Below, one piece after another: positions 11,461 to 21,439 of a stretch of 64,000 nt of DNA. The notes under the pieces were generated by a model that searched no databases, was not told where the DNA came from, and was given only the letters and a program-made list of their open reading frames with translations. Positions within the stretch are counted from its first letter, which is position 1, and each line of letters starts with the position of its first letter. The DNA is from Closterium sp. NIES-65 (Eukaryota; Streptophyta; Zygnematophyceae; Desmidiales; Closteriaceae), in the NCBI GenBank assembly GCA_948144175.1, contig CANXME010002486.1, positions 4,836,001 through 4,900,000 of the forward strand. Reading direction: 5' to 3'. Made by a program: the position numbers and the translations under genes.

Positions 11461-11844
11461 GTAAGTTCCCCATCAGTCCACGTCTGCGCATGTCACATTT
11501 CGCCACGCGTGCATTTGCCACCTCATATATCACCTCATCCCATGAAAGCCGGTTACATTCGTTACGTGAAGCATTGTCCCCTGATTTCGACCTTTGAGGC
11601 GCCTCAAAAGTCAGACCCCATCCCTGCTTAGTCCCCTGATTTCGAGCCCACCCCATCCTGATTGCTCTAGTCAACTAAGCCCTCTTTCCTATTCCCCTAC
11701 ACTCGCGCTTTCCACTCTCATTCCTCCCTCCCGACCCCCCTTGCCCCTCCCTCCTCCTCCCCTTCCCCCAAACTTCCATTTCCCCCTTCCCCATTTCCCC
11801 TTGTTCCCCCCCTCCTCCCCCCAACCCCCTCCACGCAATCTCAG

Positions 11845-11896
11845 GCGCGGCCAAGCTGACCATCACGGGCGTGTGTGGCGCCAACAGGACTACTAG
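11845..11896 (+). CDS. Beta-helix gene exon 3: N-terminal cap
   Basis: Preceded by a long pyrimidine tract and CTCAG (acceptor 11843-11844). Encodes AKLTITGVCGANRTT plus two bases of an Arg codon. Donor GTGGGT starts at 11897. LTITGVCGAN is the usual start of the beta-helix in this family. The two left-over bases join the first base of the block at 19682 to make Arg, so the reading frame passes over the intron that holds element 2. The donor is also the first unit of a 20-bp tandem array. Confidence 0.65.
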
Positions 11897-12055
11897 GTGG
11901 GTGGTAGGGTTACCAGGTGGGTGGTAAGCTTACCAGACGAGCGGTAGGGTTACCAGGTGGGGGGTAGGGCTACCAGGTGGGTGGTAGGCTTACCGGCTGA
12001 GCGGCTGGGTTACCAGGTGGGTGGTAGGGTTACTGGCTGGGCGGCTGGGTTACCA
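11896..12055 (+). repeat. 20-bp minisatellite, eight units, starting at the exon 3 donor
   Basis: Eight consecutive 20-bp units, consensus GGTGGGTGGTAGGGTTACCA, with no length variation. The first unit contains the exon 3 splice donor and several later units repeat CCAGGTGGGT, a donor-like sequence. Confidence 0.92.
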
Positions 12056-12184
12056 AGGGGTGAAAGGGTTTATGAGCTGGTAAAGGAGTCACTTGAGAAT
12101 TGTTGGTTCAGTGGGTCGGCTTTATCACCGTTACCATTACAGTTCTCATCACCATTGTTGCATTACCATTAACATAGTTGCATT
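12056..12184 (+). other. Intron segment before element 2; CATTAC-type simple repeat
   Basis: Imperfect CATTAC/CATTGTTG repeats (about 12120-12184) continue after element 2 at 19507-19605, confirming that the element sits inside one simple-repeat stretch. GCATT (12180-12184) is the left target duplication. Confidence 0.7.
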
Positions 12185-12230
12185 TGTCAGATGCTTATAT
12201 TGCTGATGCATATATGTAGGCTGTAGTGGG
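12185..12230 (+). repeat. Element 2 5' LTR remnant
   Basis: 46 bp beginning TGTCAGATGC, one mismatch from the start of the 3' LTR at 19372. The remainder and the primer-binding site are missing. Confidence 0.9.
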
Positions 12231-13195
12231 CCCACCTCCTATTCCTTCCTGCCCGGAGCGCGCTCTGCCCTAGCCCGAGTCGCGCTCGGATTTTTTTTTT
12301 CCTTTGGCGGCCCGATCGCGTCGAGCCGCCCTCGATTTTTTTTTTTGGGGCGCCACCTACGCGGCCTCGTCGTGCCGCCCCAGACGGCCGCGCCGCGTCG
12401 CGCGTGCCGCCCTTCAGTCGCGCGCCGCCCCCTCTGACCCTCACGACGCCGGCGCCGTCTCTGACGGCCCCGCGATCGCCTGCGACGGCCCTGCCGTCCC
12501 CTCTGCCGGCCCCGCCGCTGCACCCGACGGCCCCGCCGTCCCCTCTGCCGGCCCCGCCGCTGCACTTGACGGCCCCGCCGTCCCCTCTGCCGGCCCCGCC
12601 GCTGCACCCGACGACCCCGCCGTCCCCTCTGCCGGCCCCGCCGCTGCACCCGACGGCCCCGCCGTCCCCTCTGCCGGCCCCGCCGCTGCTTCAAACGGCC
12701 CCGCCGCTGCACCTGACGGCCCCGCCGTCCCCTCTGACGGCCCCGCCACGGCGCCTACCGGCCCCGCCACTACCCCTGACGGCCCCGCCGCTGCACCTGC
12801 CGGCCCCGCCCCCTCACCTGCCGGCCCCGCTGCTGCACCTACCGGCCCCGCCACTGCACCTGACGGCCCCGCCGCTGCATCTCCCGGCCCCACCGCTGCA
12901 TCTCCCGGCCCCGCCGCCCCAGCAGCTAAGCCGCCCCAGCAGCCGAGCCGCCCCAGCAGCAGAGCAGCCTCAGCAGTCGAGCCGCCCCAGCAGCCGCGCC
13001 GCCCCAGCAGCCGAGCCGCCTCAGCAGCCGAGCCGCCCCAGCAGCCGAGCCGCCCGAGCCGCCCGAGCCGGCGAGCCGCCCGAGCCGCCCAGCAGCCGAG
13101 CCGCCGAGCCGCCTGAGCCGCCCGAGCCGCCTGCACTGCCCTGTCTGGTGAGCACTGAGCTTTACTCTCCGCACTGCCCTCACCCTACTGCTGTC
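12231..13195 (+). repeat. Element 2 GC-rich leader with 42-bp tandem repeats
   Basis: Five near-identical 42-bp units lie at about 12490-12700, then shorter CGAGCCGCC-type units to 13130. The unit length keeps frame, and a Pro/Ala-rich frame is open from 12404 into Gag. I treat it as leader, since the matching frame in element 3 has a stop. GGTGAG just before the Gag ATG resembles a splice donor. Confidence 0.75.
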
Positions 13196-14455
13196 ATGGC
13201 TACCCCCAGTGTCCTCACCTTTGACGCAGAGGGCAGAGCCATCGACTTTGACGTGTGGGTAGACGACCGACTGCTTTTCCTAATGTGCGACAGAGCTGAC
13301 GGCCTCTCTCTCTTTGATCTCACTTCTGGTGCCTCTCCCGCCCCTGCTGCTACTGAGGATGCCACTGTTCGCTCACAGTGGGCCACACGCGATGCTGCTG
13401 CACGTCTTGCTGTGCGTTGCCACCTCCCTCCCTCTGAGCGTGCTCACTTTGGGTCGTACAAGAGTGCTCAGACCTTGTACGACGCCGTTATTGCACGCTA
13501 CTCCTCCCCTGCCACTGCTGCACTGAGCCGCCTCATGCTACCGTACCTCTTTCCCGACATTGCTTCCTTTGCCACAATCGCCGACCTCATTACCCACCTG
13601 CGCACTAGTGACGCTCGCTACCGCGCTGCGCTTCCTGCTGAGTTCTGCGCCAAAACCCCCCCCACCATGTACATCACTCTCTACTACATTGTCACCCGCC
13701 TCCCTGACTCCCTTCGCGGAGTCAGGGACGACTTTCTCTCAGTCTGCCCCACCACTCTCACTGTTGACCTCCTCGAGAAGTCCCTCCTAACGGCCGAGAA
13801 GAGCATTCTCGCTGTAGGGGCCTCTCTTGGTGACCCGCGCACCCCCATCTTTGAGTGGTGTTCCCCCTCCCCCCTTCTGCCCTCTGTCGCCTCTGCTGCT
13901 ACGGCCGACCTCGTTGGTTTTGAGTCGGTCGGTGCGGCGTCTGCCCCCAGTGGGAGACGTCGCCCTGGCAGGAGCAAGGGGGGCAGGGGCGGTGGTGGAG
14001 GCGGCGGGGGCGGTGGAGGCGGCGGGGGCGGTGGATGCGGCGGTGGAGGCAGCGGGGGAGGTGGGGGTGGTAGCGGTAGTGGTGGCGGGAGTGGAGGTGT
14101 CAGCGGCGGCAGTGGAGGCGGGGGCGGCAGCGGCGGTGGTGGTGGGAGTGGAGGCGGGGGCGGCGGTGGCGGTGGCGATGGTGGGAGTGGCGGTGGTAGC
14201 GGAGGTGGTGGCGGCGGCGGCGGCGGCGGAGGTCGTGGCTCGTCGCAGAGGAGTGGCTCCGGTGGTGGTCAGCGCCAGCAGCAGCAGCAGCAGCGTGGTC
14301 AGGAGACCCTCTCCCTGCAGCAGCTCCGTGAGTGGTACACTGCACGTCAGAGGGGTGGGGGTACTGGTCCGTGCACCTACGTCCAGCGCACTGGCGACCG
14401 TGCGGGTGAGCGGTGTGGTGGTCCACACTCCACCCAGCGCTGTTTTTCTGATTGA
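13196..14455 (+). pseudogene. Element 2 Gag
   Basis: Starts at ATG 13196 ([18 protein letters not shown]), the conserved start of this family. The N-terminal capsid-like region is followed by a long polyglycine tract (about 13990-14235), a Gln-rich run (14275-14292), the motif LQQLREWYTARQRGG and the knuckle C-X13-C-X3-H-X4-C (CTYV...GERCGGPHSTQRC). A small deletion directly after the last Cys, near 14447, shifts the frame and gives a premature stop at 14453-14455. In intact relatives Gag and Pol are one frame. Confidence 0.85.
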
Positions 14456-17400
14456 CGCTTGGCGCCGCCAGTTTCCTGACGCCTCTGAGATCCCTCGCTG
14501 GGACCAGCTGTTTAGGGCAAGAGTAGCTATCTTTGATCTTGATTTTGATGCTATTCTTCGTGCCATGTATGCTGTGACTATTAGTGAGGAGGGTGACTGT
14601 TACCGGTGTTTCCCGCCCGACCCGGGCATTGGTACTGCGGCTCTAGGTGCTGTTGAGGCTACTGCTCCAGGTGCTGGTGAGGATGTTGCTCTAGGTGCCA
14701 GTGGGTCTGTGTCCTCAGGTGCTAGTGAGTCTGCTCTCTCAGGTACTGCGTCGGCCCCGCCCTCCCTCACCTTCACTCTTAACTCAGGAGCGTCTCGCTC
14801 CTTCTTTCGAGACCGCACCACACTCACGCCGCTTAGTCGACCAGTGGCAGTCTCCCTGGCGGACCCCTCTGGGGGTCCTGTTCTGGCTCGCTACTCCATT
14901 GTCCTTCCGTACCCTGCGGTCCCGTCTGGCACCCTGTCCGGTCTCTACCTCCCCTCGTTCTCTGCGAACTTGGTGGCGGGTGCTGACCTACAGGATGCAG
15001 GGGTTGACCAGTTCACCCCTGCGCGCCGACGGGACACCCACTGCACGGACGCGGACACGGGTCGACACTTGACCACGTTCACACGTGGACCGGGGTCGAG
15101 ACTGTACACACTCACTATTCCGTCTCCTCATCCTGCGTCTGGCCAGATAGCTGCGTCGGGTCAGGTGTTTGCTGCAGCGTCCAGGTCTGGTCCTGAGTCT
15201 GCCCCCTGCTCGTGTCGCCTCCTGTCCCACGAGACCCTCCTGTGGCACCACCGCATGGGTCACCCCTCCCTGCCTCGTCTCCGGGGCATGGCTTCTCGCC
15301 TTCTTGTCTCTGGTCTTCCCCGGTCCCTCCCTCCCCTTCCTCCGGGGCCTGGCCCTCCCTGTGTCCCCTGTGTCGAGGGTCGCCTGCGGGCTACCCCTCA
15401 CTCCTCCCCGTTTCCTCCGACGGAGGCCCCGATGCAGACACTTGACATGGACGTGTGGGGCCCAGCCCGCGTCCGTGGACAGGGTCACGAGCGCTACTTC
15501 CTGCTGGTGGTTGACGACTACTCGCGTTACACCACACTCTTCCCCTTGCGCAGCAAGGGTGAGGTCACCGAGGTGTTGATCGACTGGATCCGCGCAGCTC
15601 GTCTCCTGCTCAGGCGGAGCTTCGGCTCGGACTTCCCTGTTTTGCGTTTGCACTCGGACAGAGGCGGAGAGTTTTCCTCTGGCCTTCTGCAAGCCTACTG
15701 TCGTGCACGAGGCATCCGCCAGACCTTCACACTTCCGGACTCTCCACAGCAGAATGGGATTGCTGAGCGCCGCATCGGCATTGTCATGGACGTCGCCCGT
15801 ACGTCCATGGTGCATGCGGCTGCCCCCCATTTTCTGTGGCCGTTTGCGGTTCGGTACGCCGCGCATCAGATCAACCTTCAGTCCAGGGTCTCCAGACCGG
15901 AGACCTCCCCAGCTTTGCTGTGGACGGGGAAGGTTGGCGATGCGTCGGCGTTCCGTGTCTGGGGGTCTCGGGCGTTTGTCCGCGACTTGTCTGCGGACAA
16001 GCTGTCCCGTCGTGCTGCTCCTTGCGTCTTCCTGGGTTTCCCCCCTGACGCACCTGGGTGGCAGTTTTACCACCCCACCTCTCGTCGTGTTCTGTCCTCC
16101 CAGGACGTCACGTTCGACGAGACGGTACCCTTCTACCGACTCTTCCCCTACCGCACTCCGTCCCTCCCCCCGCCGCCCCTCTTGCTGGTCTCAGGTCCCC
16201 TCCCGGTAGACCCCCTCCCCCCTCAGGGTCCTGCCGTTTCACGTGTGTCTCAGGTAGACGCGATCGAGCCTGTTGAGGTCACTGGTGACTCTGGTGCTGC
16301 TGCGGGTGCGGAGCTTGGGGGTGCTGAGCCTGGGGGTGCGGAGCCTGGGGGTGCTGAGCCTGGGGGTGCGGAGCCTGGGGGTGCTGAGCCTTGGGGTGCC
16401 GAGACTGGGGGTGCTGAGCCTGGAGGTGCTGAGACTGGGGGTGCTGAGCCTGGGGGTACTGAGCCCAGGAGTACTGCGTCTGGGGGTGCTTCGCCTGTTG
16501 CTTCTGTTCCTGGTGGTTCTCCGGACCTTTCTTCGCGCCGCGAGGAGCTCTCTCCTCTGGAGCTGCGTGAGTGGTTTGCCCGACGCTGGAGGCGAGCTGC
16601 TGGAGCTGGGGGTGCTGCGGGTGCAGGAGGTTCTGCTGCTGCCGAGGGAGCTGGTACCACGGGTCCCGGAGGTGCTTGTACTGAGAATACTGGAGCTGCC
16701 GGGCCCGGGGGTGCCTCTGGAGCTGGAGCTGCTGCGGGTGCTGGCGCTGAGTCTACGACTGTCGGTCCTACTGAGGGTACTTCTGGCGCTGTTGGATGTG
16801 CTGGAGTTGGAGCTACTACTAGTGCTAGTGCTGCCTCTAAAGGTGTTGGTGCTGTCCCTGTTGTGTCTGGCGGTGCTGCGCGGCCTTGGCCGTACTTCGT
16901 TCCGCTCCTTCAGCAGGTTCTTGGTCTCCCGCCTTCCACTGGTCCTTCTCCTCCCGTAGAGTGTCCACAGCCTGTCCCGTCGCAGTCACAGTTACAGCCC
17001 GCCTCTCCCCTGCCTTCTCCTTCTCCCTACACTGGTCCTACTGGAGGTCTTGCTGAGCGTCGTGAGCCTGCGTCCCGCCCTGCGTCGCCAGTCCGAGCTG
17101 CTCGCCCTAGTGGTCGCGGTTCACGTCAGCGTCCTCGTCCTGTCCCTGACACACACAGGATGTCTCTGCGTCTGTCCACTGCTCCTCTGCGTGCCCCTTT
17201 GCCTTCTCCTCCTCAGTCTTCTCTTCCTACACTTGCCGACCCGGAGTCGGACTCTCGCCGTGCTGCCAGTCCTACTGTCACGCGTCTTCTTGCTACTGTT
17301 GTGATTGACCCTTCCTTTGAGTCAGCTGCTGCGTGTGCCCTAGTTGCTGAGCTGGTCGACTTTGCTGCTGCGTGTCGTCTAGACTACGCTGCCAGTCTTG

Positions 17401-19156
17401 TTGCTGAGTCTGCTGAGTCTGCGTCTGCTGCGTCTATGTCTGCCTGTCCTCCGCCCGTCGGGGGTGACTGTGCTCTTGGCACGGACGTCCTTGAGGACAG
17501 GCAGGAGGAGTTCCAGTGTTTTGCCGCCGCTTTGCCCCATCTCGTGTCTATGATTGTTGCCCTTGATGCTCTAGACATCCCGACCCTACGCTCTTACGCA
17601 GAGGCGATGGCCGGTCCCTACTCCTCTCAGTGGCAGTCAGCCATGGACGCAGAGATGGCTTCCTGGAAGTCCACAGGCACCTACGTTGACGAGGTTCCCC
17701 CACTTGTGGCGAACATCGTCAGTGGCATGTGGATTTTCAGGGTGAAGCGGCCGCCGGGTTCTCCGCCTGTCTTCAAGGTGCGCTACGTGGCTCGTGGCTT
17801 CAGTCAGCGACAGGGAGTTGACTTCTTTCAGACCTTCTCCCCGACCCCGAAGATGACCACTCTTCGGGTTCTGCTGCACGTCGCTGCTCAGCGTGACTAC
17901 GAGCTACATTCTTTTGACTTCAGCACAGCCTTCCTGCAGGGCCGCCTGCACGAGGAGATCTGGCTGCGCCGCCCTCCTGACTTCACTGGGTCGTTCCCTC
18001 CTGGTACCCAGTGGAGCCTCCGCCGGCCGGTCCACGGTCTCCGCCAGGTGCCGCGTGAGTGGCACGACACACTGAGGACTACACTTGCGGCTCTTGGGTT
18101 TGCTCTTTCTACTGCTGACCCGTCGCTGTTTCTACGCACCGACACCTCACTGCCGCCGTTCTACATCCTCGTGTACGTCGACGACTTGGTCTTTGCCACT
18201 GCGGACTCTGCCGCACTCGCCCACGTGAAGTCCGAGTTGCAGAAGAGACACACGTGCACAGACCTGGGTGAACTGACAAGCTATCTTGGCTTGCGGATCA
18301 CCCGAGACAGAGCACGCCGCACCATTACCGTGACTTAGTCACACATGGCGCAGCAGGTCCTTCAGCGCTTCGGCTTCACGTACTCCTCGCCTCAGTCCAC
18401 TCCTCTGCCTACGGGACACTCGCTCTCAGCTCTGCCTTCGGATGAGTCCGTAGAGTCGAGTGGTCCGTATGCAGAGCTTGTGGGCTGCCTCATGTACCTG
18501 ATGACCTGCACTCGACCTGACCTCGCATACCCTCTCAGTATCTTAGCACGCTATGTTGCTCCCGGCCGTCACCGGAAGGAGCACATGGATGCAGCTAAGA
18601 GGGTGTTGCGCTACTTGTGCAGTACGTCGGGCATGGGGCTAGTGCTTGGAGGGCGAGAGCGGCCTGTGCTCACTGGGCACTCAGACGCTTCTTGGGCTGA
18701 CGACCAGGCTACTCAGCGGTTGCTCAGGGTTACACCTTCAGTCTTGGCTCTGGCTCTGTCTCTTGGCGCTTTACTCGCTCTTCTTCTGTTCTCAACCCCA
18801 GTTGTGAGGCTGAGATTTACGCCACGACCATGGCTGCCCAGGAGTTTCGCTGGCTCACCTACCTGCTGACTGACGTTGGAGAGCGACCTCGTTCTTTTCT
18901 AGTGCTGTACGTCGACAACAAGGCAACCATTGCCTTGTGTGAGGAGCACAGACTGGAGCACAGGACGAAGCACATTGCTCTGCGCTACTTCCTTGCTCGA
19001 GAGCTGCAGCAGCGCGGTCAGCTTCTTCTGCGTTTCGTGGCCACTGAGGCCAACACTGCTGATGTGTTCACCAAGGCACTTCCGCCTCGTGACCATCAGC
19101 GTTTTAGCACTTTGCTTGGCCTTGTGCCCGCTGGGCCTCACTTGCTTACCTCTTGA
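14456..19156 (+). pseudogene. Element 2 Pol: protease, integrase, RT, RNase H, broken
   Basis: Continues in the third frame with LIDAWRRQFPDASEIPRWDQ. The protease motif is LNSGAS at about 14778, with Asn for the catalytic Asp. GAG-pre-integrase (LLWHHRMGH ... CVPCVEG), the integrase core ([29 protein letters not shown]), a linker of 15-bp GGAEP repeats (about 16310-16460), RT with YVDD (about 18174) and RNase H follow. CAG has become TAG at 18336-18338 and a one-base deletion near 18717 shifts the frame. The last frame, 18830-19156, ends with [20 protein letters not shown] and HLLTS. The enzyme core is recognisable but the copy is dead. Confidence 0.88.
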
Positions 19157-19173
19157 CCTTGCTTGTACTGCTG

Positions 19174-19221
19174 CATATATATATCCTTGTTCTTGTTTGT
19201 TTAGCACTGTTATATATATAT
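19174..19221 (+). other. Paired TATATA tracts in element 2 3' UTR
   Basis: Two TA-repeat tracts about 25 bp apart, able to pair with each other in RNA. The same pair occurs in elements 3, 5 and 6. Confidence 0.6.
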
Positions 19222-19359
19222 GCTCTGCTGCATGTGAACTGGCCTTGTGGCCTTGACCTTGTGCTCGGAATTTGTGTGGTATCCTTGAGATCCAACCTGA
19301 GCTTGTTTTGCTTTGTTTTGCTTGACTGGTCTTGTGACTCCTTGTTCTCCCCCACTTTG

Positions 19360-19506
19360 CCTATGGGGGTGTGTCAGATGCTTATATTGCTGATGCATTT
19401 ATGTAGGCTGTAGTGGGGTAGCCCATAGGGGGTACAACCCAATTAGGGTTGGTACTTGTACTTCTTTCATTCCATAGTGCATCATTCATGAGCCTCTATC
19501 TTAACA
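19360..19506 (+). repeat. Element 2 polypurine tract and 3' LTR
   Basis: CCTATGGGGGTG (19360-19371) is the polypurine tract shared by the family. The LTR, 19372-19506 (135 bp), starts TGTCAG and ends TTAACA, followed by the duplication GCATT. Confidence 0.92.
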
Positions 19507-19681
19507 GCATTACCATTACTACTATTGCTACATTGCCATTACTATTGTTGTATTACCATTAACATAGTTGCATTACCATTACCATTGTCGCATTAACCAT
19601 CGCCATCGGCTTTATACGTCTCCTCTCTCCTCTCTCCAACCATATTCGCGCACCATTTTCGTCCCTCCTCCCCAACACCAG

Positions 19682-19884
19682 GTGCATCATCAGCGGGGGT
19701 GGCGCCTTCCTTATATTCACCTCCCCCTCGTCCGGCCCCACGGGGGGGGGCTGTTGACTCTGGTCAACCTCAACTTCCAGCGGGCGGCAGGAGGCGTCTT
19801 TTACAACGTGCGCACGTTGGTCAACGCAAGTCAATGCGATTTTTTGGGAAACACGGGCCCTATCGTTGGTGGAGGGGTGCTCAG
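19682..19884 (+). CDS. Beta-helix gene exon 4
   Basis: Acceptor ACACCAG ends at 19681, donor GTAGGG starts at 19885. The first base completes the Arg codon from exon 3, giving R-CIISGGGAFLIFTSPSSGPT. After a run of nine G (19742-19750) the family-like protein LLTLVNLNFQRAAGGVFY...FLGNTGPIVGGGVL continues in the next frame. One base is therefore missing or extra in the G run, either a real frameshift or a base-calling error. F-L-G-N and GGG motifs fit Pmp repeats. Confidence 0.65.
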
Positions 19885-20030
19885 GTAGGGAAGTGGATTG
19901 TTGAGGGGGTATGAAAGATTGTGAAGGATGATTAGGTGAGAATGTGTGTGTCACATGTAAGAGTGTGTGGTGCAAACTTGAGTGTGTGTGGAGCGGATGA
20001 GAGGGTGTGGCATGCAGTGGAGCATGCTAC

Positions 20031-20180
20031 GCCACACCACCCCACACCACACCACACCACACCACTCCACACCACACCACACCACACCACACCACACCAC
20101 ACCACACCACACCACTCCTCACCACACCAAACCACACCACACCACACTACACCACACCATGCCACACCACTCCACACTAC
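20031..20180 (+). repeat. (CCACA)n microsatellite
   Basis: Pentanucleotide repeat of about 150 bp in the intron between exons 4 and 5. The His/Thr- or Gly/Val-rich frames across it are artefacts. Confidence 0.92.
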
Positions 20181-20284
20181 GGTTTCCAAACTGCTGCCCT
20201 TCCAACCATGAATGACAATGCACTCTCCATCGCTTCTCACCCACCCATACCTCCCTCCCCCTTCACTTTCTCCCCAATCACCAG

Positions 20285-20556
20285 TGAATCATTCCCTATG
20301 GCAGCCACCCTTCAAGGCCTTCCAACCTGTCTCTTCTCAAAATGCACTTTCAGTAGCAACACGGCGCCCACCTTGGGGGGTGGCGCTATTAGCATTGAGG
20401 GGGCAATAGCATGGGCCGAGTGCCGGATATGCGCTTTGTGCGCTGTGCCTTCTAGGACAACAGCGCACCCACAAGCCTGGGAGGGGCGATTTCGGTGGTG
20501 GGGATGGGCTGGGTGCGGTTCGACAAGTGCTTGTTTTTTGGGAACCGTGCTGATGA
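20285..20556 (+). CDS. Beta-helix gene exon 5, with stop and frame break
   Basis: Acceptor CACCAG ends at 20284, and the first base completes a Ser codon with the two bases left from exon 4. Reads ESFPMAATLQGLPTCLFSKC then TFSSNTAPTLGGGAIS. At a five-G run (about 20399) the frame slips, and the next repeat (MRFVRCAF, DNSAPTSLGGAIS, FDKCLFFGNRADE) continues in another frame with TAG at 20456-20458 inside it. Donor GTGAGT starts at 20557. Two Pmp-type repeats (FxxN, GGAI) are clear, but the exon is not translatable as sequenced. Confidence 0.6.
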
Positions 20557-20559
20557 GTG

Positions 20560-20740
20560 AGTGTGTGTGTGTGTGTGGTGGGGAGAAGGGAAAAATAGGA
20601 GGGGGATTGGGGGGTTGCGGTCTGTGTGTGTGTGAGTGTGTGCGTGTATGTGTGTGAGTGTGTGAGTGTGTGAGTGTGTGTGTGTGTGTGCAAGTGTGTG
20701 TGCGTGTGTGTGCGTGCGCATGTGTGTATGTTTCCTTGTG
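20560..20740 (+). repeat. (GT)n-rich microsatellite
   Basis: Long interrupted GT/GTGA repeat directly after the exon 5 donor. Frames across it are not genes. Confidence 0.9.
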
Positions 20741-20879
20741 TAAGTTGTCCTGTAGTGTGTGCATCTGGTAGGTTCGGAATCTACCCACTAGCATCCATTC
20801 ACATATTGAGTCGACTCCAAACATTCGCACTGCTCCCTTCCATCATCCGGACACATCGGAGGGAAGCAACTTCCGAGCA

Positions 20880-20983
20880 AGGTGTCTTCGGGGCAAGGTG
20901 TCTTCTGGGCAAGGTCGATTCTGGGCAAGGGCGATTCTGGGCAAGGGCGATTCTGGGCAAGGGCGATTCTGGGCAAGGCCACT
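20880..20983 (+). repeat. 16-bp tandem repeat
   Basis: About six units of GCGATTCTGGGCAAGG and close variants in the intron before exon 6. Confidence 0.85.
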
Positions 20984-21055
20984 TTGCAAACAGCAATCCC
21001 TCTTTCCAAAGTCACCCGCCCTGCCCTCTCTCCATCCTCCCCTCCATCTTTCCAG

Positions 21056-21419
21056 GTGTATCTGGGGGAGGCGTCTTCTCGTCAGACACCTACCTCTCCT
21101 TCTCCCAGGCCACCTTCAATAACAACATGGCCCTCGGGAAATACAATGGCGGCGCCGGCGGTGTCTATGTCCGCTCTGGTTACGGCGGCGCTGTCTACGC
21201 CGTCTCAAACGAGCTGGTAGCGAACATGGCAGTTCATTCCTGCTCGTCGTCCTTCTCAAGCAACAGAGGCTTCTATAAAGACGGGGGCGCCCTGACTGTG
21301 CAGACTAATGCGGATCACCCGCAATCCTTGGGGAAGGTGGCGTTTTGCGATGGGGCGAAGCCGGTAGGGTCAATAGTGCCCACGATTGGGTGGTCGGTGG
21401 AGTTTAACTGCCCAGCCAG
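21056..21419 (+). CDS. Beta-helix gene exon 6
   Basis: Follows a pyrimidine tract and TTTCCAG (ends 21055); donor GTGCGT starts at 21420. Encodes VSGGGVFSSDTYLSFSQATF, NNNMALG, GGAGGVYVRSGYGGAVYAVS and CSSSFSSNRGFYKDGGALTV, then VAFCDG and FNCPA: several beta-helix turns with GG(A/V) and FxxN motifs. It is open throughout. The phase from exon 5 does not match by one base. No continuation could be placed downstream. Confidence 0.6.
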
Positions 21420-21439
21420 GTGCGTCTTAGTCACTTTAG

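Larger units (their letters stand above)
12185..19506 (+). mobile_element. Element 2: copia element with deleted 5' LTR, in an intron
   Basis: Bounded by duplicated GCATT (12180-12184 and 19507-19511). The 3' LTR is 135 bp (19372-19506), but only the first 46 bp of the 5' LTR survive (12185-12230). The sequence then jumps from ...GTAGTGGG to CCCACC, which in element 3 lies downstream of the primer site, so the rest of the LTR and the primer site are lost. The shared GGG/CCC suggests a microhomology deletion. The coding region is intact in layout but broken at several points. Same family as elements 3, 5, 6 and 7. Confidence 0.93.
10919..21419 (+). other. Host gene locus: secreted Pmp-like beta-helix protein, split by element 2
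   Basis: Six exon-like blocks in one orientation with GT-AG style borders together describe a secreted protein. They give a signal peptide, an N-terminal cap (KLTITGVCGANR) and repeats with the paired motifs GGAI and FxxN that define chlamydial Pmp-type right-handed beta-helices; related genes are known in algae and mosses. Such proteins are usually exported to the wall or surface; the role here is unknown. Exons 3 and 4 join in phase across 7.8 kb containing element 2. Other joins need one-base changes, and exon 5 contains a stop, so the locus is either a pseudogene or has assembly errors at G runs. The 3' end was not found. Confidence 0.6.

Noticed and set aside
12304-13136. Long Pro/Ala- and Gly/Ala-rich open frames on both strands of the element 2 leader
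   Set aside because: GC-rich tandem repeats remove stop codons in several frames. The same leader in element 3 has a stop before Gag, so no conserved protein is implied.
14988-16073. Long minus-strand frames opposite pol in elements 2, 3 and 5
   Set aside because: Mirror frames of GC-rich pol codons; no independent homology.
20007-20693. His/Thr-rich and Cys/Val-rich frames
   Set aside because: They cover the CCACA and GT microsatellites; only the beta-helix part at 20285-20556 is supported.
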